From: Coprinellus micaceus
Taxonomy: Eukaryota; Basidiomycota; Agaricomycetes; Agaricales; Psathyrellaceae
DNA length: 64,000 nt
Direction: 5' to 3'
Assembly (NCBI GenBank): GCA_951394405.1
Contig: OX596336.1
Location: forward strand, 1,302,001 to 1,366,000
The notes under the pieces are model-generated. The model worked only from the letters and a program-made list of their open reading frames with translations, searched no databases and was not told the origin of the DNA. The translations under genes and the position numbers were made by a program. Below, one piece after another: positions 58,725 to 64,000 of this stretch; within the stretch, counting starts at the first letter, position 1, and every line of letters starts with the position of its first letter.

Positions 58725-59365
58725 TGAGTGCGTAGCCGCCAAGGAGACTAACTAGATCGATATATTCACAGACATATGTAGTGTCACACGGAATAATTCA
58801 CAATGGCATTCTCTTGTGAGCCCTTTCCTATCTATAGCGAGGGGATCCAATCCAGTTGAGTTTCGAGGTGTGCTAGCATCCAGCGAAGCCCCTATCACGG
58901 GCGCTTATTCGCCCTCTGCGCGGAGAAAACGATCATTGGGGGCCCGAACAGAAACGTATTACTATCCGTCGGCCTCAGCGACCCGATTGACTCACCCGAG
59001 GGTACCTCACAGCCAATTAATGCCCTCGCCGACGGGCCACTACCCACGAGTCCCAGGGCATATCGTCGTCGTCGTCGTCGCCACGGCTAGACTCGTCTTC
59101 TGGGGAGATTCCCTGGGAATACCGAGTTGACCACAGATACGGTCAATATGCGCGCTGTCTTCGAATACAAGGAAGTTTTCAGCGAACCGCAGGCGCCATC
59201 TGGGAGGAAGCTCCGAGTAAACTTGTTGACAGACTGGAGCAACCCAGCGTGGTCCTCATCGCAGGTGCCCCAAGATGGCGGATAAGCCATCCACGCCAAA
59301 AGGCCTGTGTTTTGCCGCTGTTTGGGGTTGAAATGGGGCCCGAGTACCCCATGATTCTGAGTCGT
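58725..59365. other. Intergenic with short trinucleotide tract
   Basis: About 640 bp. A GTC repeat of about six units sits at 59063-59082 (ATCGTCGTCGTCGTCGTCGC). Otherwise nothing seen. Confidence 0.4.
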
Positions 59366-61494
59366 TCACTCCCAATAACTCTCGAAGGAGGGTAGGCGCG
59401 CCTGGAACTTTCCAGCCATAGGCCTTGCAGGAATAGAGGATGTGACTCCGCCAATGCTTGCACTCTGGTGTGCAGTCGGATTGGTCAAGTTGGAGGCCGT
59501 TCTCGGAGTTGATTGTGCGAAACTACGTAGCAGTCGACTGTTAGCTGACCTTTCCAACAATAAATGAGTATCTGAGGCCTCTGTCCCTCACCTTTTCGTG
59601 GAAATAGTCAAAGAACAGGTTGACCCAGTATACCCAAGGATCGTGCGGAGAGGCGTCAGCGTTTGGGAAGGAGGTTTGAAAGTTCAAGGTGGTGATGTGC
59701 ATCGTCCATAGTCCTTGGGAGAGTGGGTCGCCTTTCGATACCCAACTAATGTATTGAGACAGAGGGACCTTCTCTCTGAATGTTCCAAGGAAATTCGCTA
59801 ATTCCGTCCCGGAGAGAGGGATAAAGGGTGTACGTGCTGGAGAAAACGCGTCAAGCACAAATTATTCAAGCAAAGAATTATGAGTCTCACCTTCGAATAC
59901 GCGTGCGATGCACGGCATGTAAAGATCTCGACTTGAGTTCAAAAATGCGCGATGGAAGCCCTCGCCACACCGGCTTGGGTCTTCCAGAAATTCGATCAGT
60001 GACTTGTGATACAGCTCAAAGGTAGATGATTGAGAGTTCTGGTGTTCAGGGGGCGATATCCGCATCAACGAGCCGAGGTTCTCAAAGATATGACTCTCCT
60101 GGCCTGGGTATCTTTGAAAAAGCTGTCGGAAGAAGAGGGATGGGAAACCAGATGCATGGGAGGCAAACCCCGGGAACGGGATCCGCACCTGCTGGTCGTC
60201 GTGCATGATGGCGATCCACTGGATTGCGAGAATGGGTTCGGGACTTGTTGAGAGGATATGGGTGTAGAGAGAATCCAACGCCGCGAAGGGATTGATTGGG
60301 GCATCTTGGTATCGTAGGGTCGTGACAAAATTGAACCTCAACTGGAGGGAGATACTTTCCGTCCGGAGGAAACGCACGACCGTCGCGGCGTAAATGAACT
60401 GGCCTGAAGCTGCATTCATCAGCCAGACAATGCTGTCCTTAGTAGGCCATGACGCTGGGAGGTTGTATCGACGACGAATGTCGGCAAAGCTTGACTCCAG
60501 GAAAAGGTGGATATCGGCATCGGGGAGGTACTTGTTGTTGAGGAAAAGCTGTTTGGTGAACCCACGTCCCTGAGTTGAGAAAAAGTTTTGAATGACGCGT
60601 TCAGGGCGGCTAGCGATGAGAATACGGAAGGGGAAATCCGGGTCCGTGGCAGCCTGTCGCAGGACTGAGAGGACCTCGACTTGGTCCCGATCATTCGCTT
60701 GACGAACGCTTTGCGTATCAAACTCCCGGTGGAGCTCTGCAGAGATCTCGTCCACGCCGTCGATGATGATGACTGGAGGGGACGGGGGAGGCTCGCATAG
60801 CCCCACAATGCTGGGGAATGCTCTGTGAAAGATCGCCCTCAATGACCAAGTACCGTCACCTCCGCCAGACTTTCTGGTCTCTCGCAACGGCTTCAGCACC
60901 AGGCCTTCCATCTGGCTGCCTAACCGCCTATTGAATAGACCAACATCGTCTTTCACTCCTGCTAAGATCCTGTCTCGGAGTGATTCATGTCCCGGGAGTT
61001 GAGCCAACTGGTGTGCGAGGGTAGCCACTAGACATTGCTTCGAGCTTATATTCGTTTCCATAGAGGATGACGAGAAGAAAAAGGCCGCAGCCAGGAGGCC
61101 CTTCGCCTTGCATATCTCCGCGATAGTCCCTGCGATGGCTGTCTTTCCCGAGCCCGCTGGGCCCGTGAGCCACATTATCTTGCTTGGCTGGTCGTCCCTG
61201 TCGCCTTTCGTGATCCAGCTCATGATGTCTTCCTGGACGGCCTTCCTTGTCTCTGGGTGGCATTTGGAAGCGTCGCACCGCTCAGCAGAGTCGTGGATAG
61301 CCCCAGGTGCTGACCGTAGGTATAGGGCCACAATAAGAGTACATATCAGTAGCATGCCATACTGTAATTGGGAAGGGAAAATCCTCACTCTCGCCAGGGG
61401 TGCGCGACGAGCCACTCCCATCATAAACCTGCGTGCTGGCATCTATGTTGAGTTGGTTCACGCTGAAGTGGTGGGCATTCTCGAGGATAGACAT
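59366..61494 (-). CDS. NACHT-type STAND NTPase
   Basis: The proposed start at 61494 gives MSILENAHHFSVNQLNIDAS. A phase-1 intron (donor GTGAGG near 61392) joins this to APGAIHDSAERCDASKCHPE, the standard entry of agaricomycete NACHT proteins. Then come VQEDIMSWIT, Walker A WLTGPAGSGKTAIAGTIAE, AAFFFSSSSMETN, Walker B PPVIIIDGVDEISAE, and FRILIASRPERVIQNFF. The region after the ATPase holds HLFLESSFADIRRRYNLP, SGQFIYAATVVRFLRT and ELYHKSLIEFLEDPSRC, typical of this family. Two more exons end SFESYWE at 59366-59368. No WD, ankyrin or TPR repeats follow. These proteins are linked to heterokaryon incompatibility and defence. The hydrophobic run at about 61320-61360 is read as intron. Confidence 0.83.
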
Positions 61495-61743
61495 TGGCTT
61501 CGTCTTCAGCACAGGCGGCTTTGTGCTGGTACGGTGATGATTGGGGTTCAAGTTCAAGGGGCACCCGCAAGCGGATTCGCACAGCATATACATGAACGTG
61601 TGAACTTGCCATTGAGCCCCTATCATGGGCGCTTACTGGGACACTCCAGCGGGAAGATGACATTTGAAGCGCGAATCATACAGAAATTCGAGTAGCGAAG
61701 ACGATTTCTAGGTTACTCGCGAGGTACCCCCTCAAAGATGGTC
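61495..61743. other. Short intergenic region
   Basis: About 250 bp between the NACHT start and the carrier stop; nothing further seen. Confidence 0.35.
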
Positions 61744-63159
61744 CTATGCCTCCCCAGCCCTCAGCCTCGCCAAGTATGCACTCACCACCGCCTGCTCAAT
61801 CCTCCCTTTCACAAGGAACGTCACACCCTGATTGAAGAAACCCTTCAAGATCTGCATTTGCCAACCCTGATAAAGCCCCTCCACACCCTCCGTCTTGCCT
61901 TCGTCCTTCGTTCTTCTGCTGCTCCTTGCTCTTCTGTAGCTCGGTCGGGCAGAAAGAGCCGGTTTCTCGCCTGATGCCGACGGGTCAGGGGATGGCGCCG
62001 CGGACGCTGCGTCGGCAGAGTGAGGATCGAAAGAACTGAGATAAGCCTCTCGCAGCACGCTAACGAGCGTCGCACGCGACTGAGGCGCCGAAGACTGCAA
62101 GCGCTTCTTCGCCAAAATCAATGGGTACAGAATCGAACTCCCAATGCTATTCGCGATCGCTCCAACGAAGAACGCCTGCGCAGGGGTCAAGTTCGAATTC
62201 TTGTTTCCGGGGTTTCTTCGCTGACGCGAGTACACGATAACTTTGCGGAAGAACTGGAACACTGCGAGCGTGATGGAGGGGTTGATTGAGAGGAGGGCGG
62301 AGGTAGTGCAGCCCTTCCAGAAGCCTTTGAGTCCTTGTTCTGTGTAAATGAGACGTGCGACGTCGAGAATGCCCATGTCTTCTTTCTTCTTCCCGAAGTC
62401 GGTTGGTTGGACTCCTGCGGGTAGCCCTGCGCTCTCTAGAGGAGGAGGATTGGAAGCGGCGGCTGGGCTTAGGCTGCCGTCGGAGCTTTCTTCACTGGTA
62501 CTTGGGGTTAGGCTACCGCTTGAGGACGTTTCTGTGTCCTCTGCGTCTGCACGCTCGGCCTGGAGTCGGAGGGTGATGATATTAAGGGGGGTAGAGACAG
62601 CACGGGATGCCACACCGGCAACGAAGCCGAGAAGAATATCTTCCCAGATGGTGGGTTTGTGTGCTTTGGATTTAGATGTCGATGTCGGTGGGACATTCAA
62701 TAGGCGCCGGAGGAAGGGGAGAGTTATCGACTCGCTTAGACCGTTGGTGGATAGCGAGCGAAGAAACGAGTAGAAATAGAAGTAGAAGAAACTGCAATAT
62801 TTGTCAGGTAGCCGATTTTAGTGTCCAAGGTAATGAACGCACTTTGAAATAATCGTCGCGTATAGATCACTCTGCAGTCCATCATACAGCGCTGCCCATC
62901 CCATCCCATCCTTCTCTTCATCTTCGTAGTCCTGGTTTCCCTTCCTCTCCTTAAACCACTTTTTACTCTTACTTCCATAGACAATATACAGCAGCAATTT
63001 CAACCCTCCCTTTGCGCCCCCTCTTCGCTTAGCCTTGGTACTGGAGTCGAGTTGCAGGCGAGTAGTGATAAGGTCGAGAGGGTACGTGAGCGTACTGGCG
63101 CTTGCGGAGCCCACGGCACCTGAGAGTGCTTGGATGAGCGGTGGAAGTGTGGATGTCAT
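61744..63159 (-). CDS. Mitochondrial-carrier-family protein, peroxisomal adenine nucleotide carrier-like (ANT1/PMP47)
   Basis: The start at 63159 gives MTSTLPPLIQALSGAVGSAS, then TLTYPLDLITTRLQLDS, the first carrier signature. One intron (near 62795-62850) joins to FFYFYFYSFLRSLS. Signature 2 is AVSTPLNIITLRLQAERADA and signature 3 SSILYPLILAKKRLQSS. The PMP47/Ant1 group carries ATP into peroxisomes for fatty-acid activation; the YDGLQSDL and GFWKGCTTSALLSINPSITL segments fit that group. Long Ser/Pro-rich insertions occur between signatures 2 and 3 and after the third, longer than usual. It is divergent from a 3-hydroxyacyl-CoA dehydrogenase gene, a plausible functional neighbour in fatty-acid use. 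Confidence 0.82.
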
Positions 63160-63458
63160 TGAGGCCTTCGCGTTCGAGAACGTCGAGGGGGACGAGGAGC
63201 GCCGATGGCGATGGAACGGGAGAAAGGACAGTCAAAGCCGGGTCCGATGAGAGGTTGATGACATCATTAACCCCGGACCAGCGCTAAATCGGAATCCGGG
63301 GACCCTGAATTCACGTGTGAAGGCTCCGCTGATCCTTGCTCCGGGTCCGTGCGCGTTGTCCACTGCAGCGTGCTCGCTGTTCCCTTATAGCGACGGCGAC
63401 GACGACAACCCCGCGTCTATTTCTGCCAACGCTCTCCCCCTGAAGCCAACCCCACGCA
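63160..63458. promoter_or_regulatory. Divergent promoter region between the carrier and dehydrogenase genes
   Basis: About 300 bp between the two starts. No clear TATA. Pairing of two fatty-acid-related genes suggests possible co-regulation; this is inference. Confidence 0.35.
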
Positions 63459-64000
63459 ATGGCAGCCAACCTCGTCCCCCACGGCATCCGCCGTCTCGGT
63501 GTCCTTGGTGCAGGCCAGATGGGCATGGGCATCGCCCTCGTCTCCGCACTACGCGCCAAGGTCCCCGTTCTTCTGTACGACCGCTCTCCTGAACAGGTCA
63601 CCAAGGGTTTCTCTCTTGTGGACAAGCTCCTCCTCAAAGACGTGAACAAGGGTCGCATCACTTCGGAGGAGGCGAAGGAGGCTCGGGACCGCATCGAGGT
63701 CGTCGGCCAGGAGAAAGCCTTGCAAGGAATGCGGGACGCAGATATGGTTGTGGAGGCTGTTTCAGAGAACTTGGGCCTCAAGCAGAAGATCTTTGCTGAG
63801 CTGGGACGCGTGTGTAGCAACAAGGCAATTTTGGCGACCAATACGAGCAGCATCAGTATCACGAAGATTGCGAGCAGTGTCATTCCAGAGGGTGTCGCTG
63901 CTAGCAGTGAAGCGGGGAAGAAAGCGGCAGAGCGCGTCGTGGGGTTGCACTTCTTCAACCCCGTACCCGTAATGGCGAGTGTACGCTAGCTGGTTTCCCG
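63459..64000 (+). CDS. 3-hydroxyacyl-CoA (3-hydroxybutyryl-CoA) dehydrogenase, 3' partial
   Basis: The enzyme oxidises 3-hydroxyacyl-CoA with NAD. The start at 63459 gives MAANLVPHGIRRLGVLGAGQ. The Rossmann loop GAGQMGMGIA is followed by VPVLLYDRSPEQVTKG, DADMVVEAVSENLGLKQKIF, ILATNTSSISITKIAS and VVGLHFFNPVPVMAS, where the HFFNP motif includes the catalytic histidine. Between TKIAS and VVGLHFF there is a longer loop than usual (AASSEAGKKAAERV). A donor GTACGC at 63981 begins the first intron, and the gene runs off the right edge. Confidence 0.9.

Noticed and set aside
59063..59082. A GTC trinucleotide tract as a CRISPR or functional repeat
   Set aside because: About six perfect units of a triplet is an ordinary microsatellite.
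61300..61442. An N-terminal transmembrane segment (LLICTLIVALYL) on the second NACHT protein
   Set aside because: It reads through a likely intron; a GTGAGG donor upstream and a CAG acceptor join the conserved N-terminal exon in frame without it.
1..64000. tRNA, rRNA or autonomous transposon genes
   Set aside because: No T-loop and acceptor pairing, rRNA core, reverse transcriptase or transposase motif was recognised by eye; tRNAscan-SE and RepeatMasker would settle this.

Overview
This is a stretch of nuclear genome from a mushroom-forming basidiomycete (Agaricomycetes-like). The evidence is intron-dense genes with 50-90 nt GT-AG introns, two NACHT-type STAND NTPases (one with the N-terminal HDSAERCDASKCHPETR signature seen in agaricomycete families), fungal-type FunK1 kinase relics, and a conserved eukaryotic core (ERD2, transportin, SWR1, PKA, SFC1). 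No tRNA, rRNA, CRISPR or plasmid-type feature was recognised. All gene models were spliced by eye from reading frame and splice consensus.

Left part (1-21 kb): a J-domain membrane protein cut by the window edge, the HDEL/KDEL receptor ERD2, a TM7S3/TM198-type membrane protein, a small NACHT NTPase, an L-type lectin cargo receptor, transportin (Kap104), an FSH1-type serine hydrolase and the mitochondrial succinate/fumarate carrier SFC1. Several of these (ERD2, lectin, J-protein) belong to the secretory pathway, but nothing suggests co-regulation.

Middle (23.2-32.5 kb): the most unusual region. Four same-strand paralogous genes encode homeodomain-like proteins with seven homeodomain modules in total (1, 3, 2 and 1 per gene). 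Every module has the same two intron positions, almost always a 68-nt middle exon, and a recognition helix of the form W-F-(Y/S) in which the normally invariant Asn51 is replaced. Three of the proteins carry a second conserved homeodomain-like module, and all four end in a common E-F-x-x-x-W tail. The first module of the second gene has a damaged splice donor. A 126-nt-arm hairpin element lies between genes three and four.

Right part (32.6-64 kb): SWR1 chromatin remodeller, a SET-domain methyltransferase divergent from it, PKA catalytic subunit, a COX14-like assembly factor, a GNAT acetyltransferase, a gene-poor stretch with decayed FunK1 kinase copies, a secreted carboxylesterase, two proteins I do not recognise, a head-to-head pair of cyclase-family paralogs, a second NACHT NTPase, a peroxisomal-type carrier, and the start of a 3-hydroxyacyl-CoA dehydrogenase cut by the right edge.
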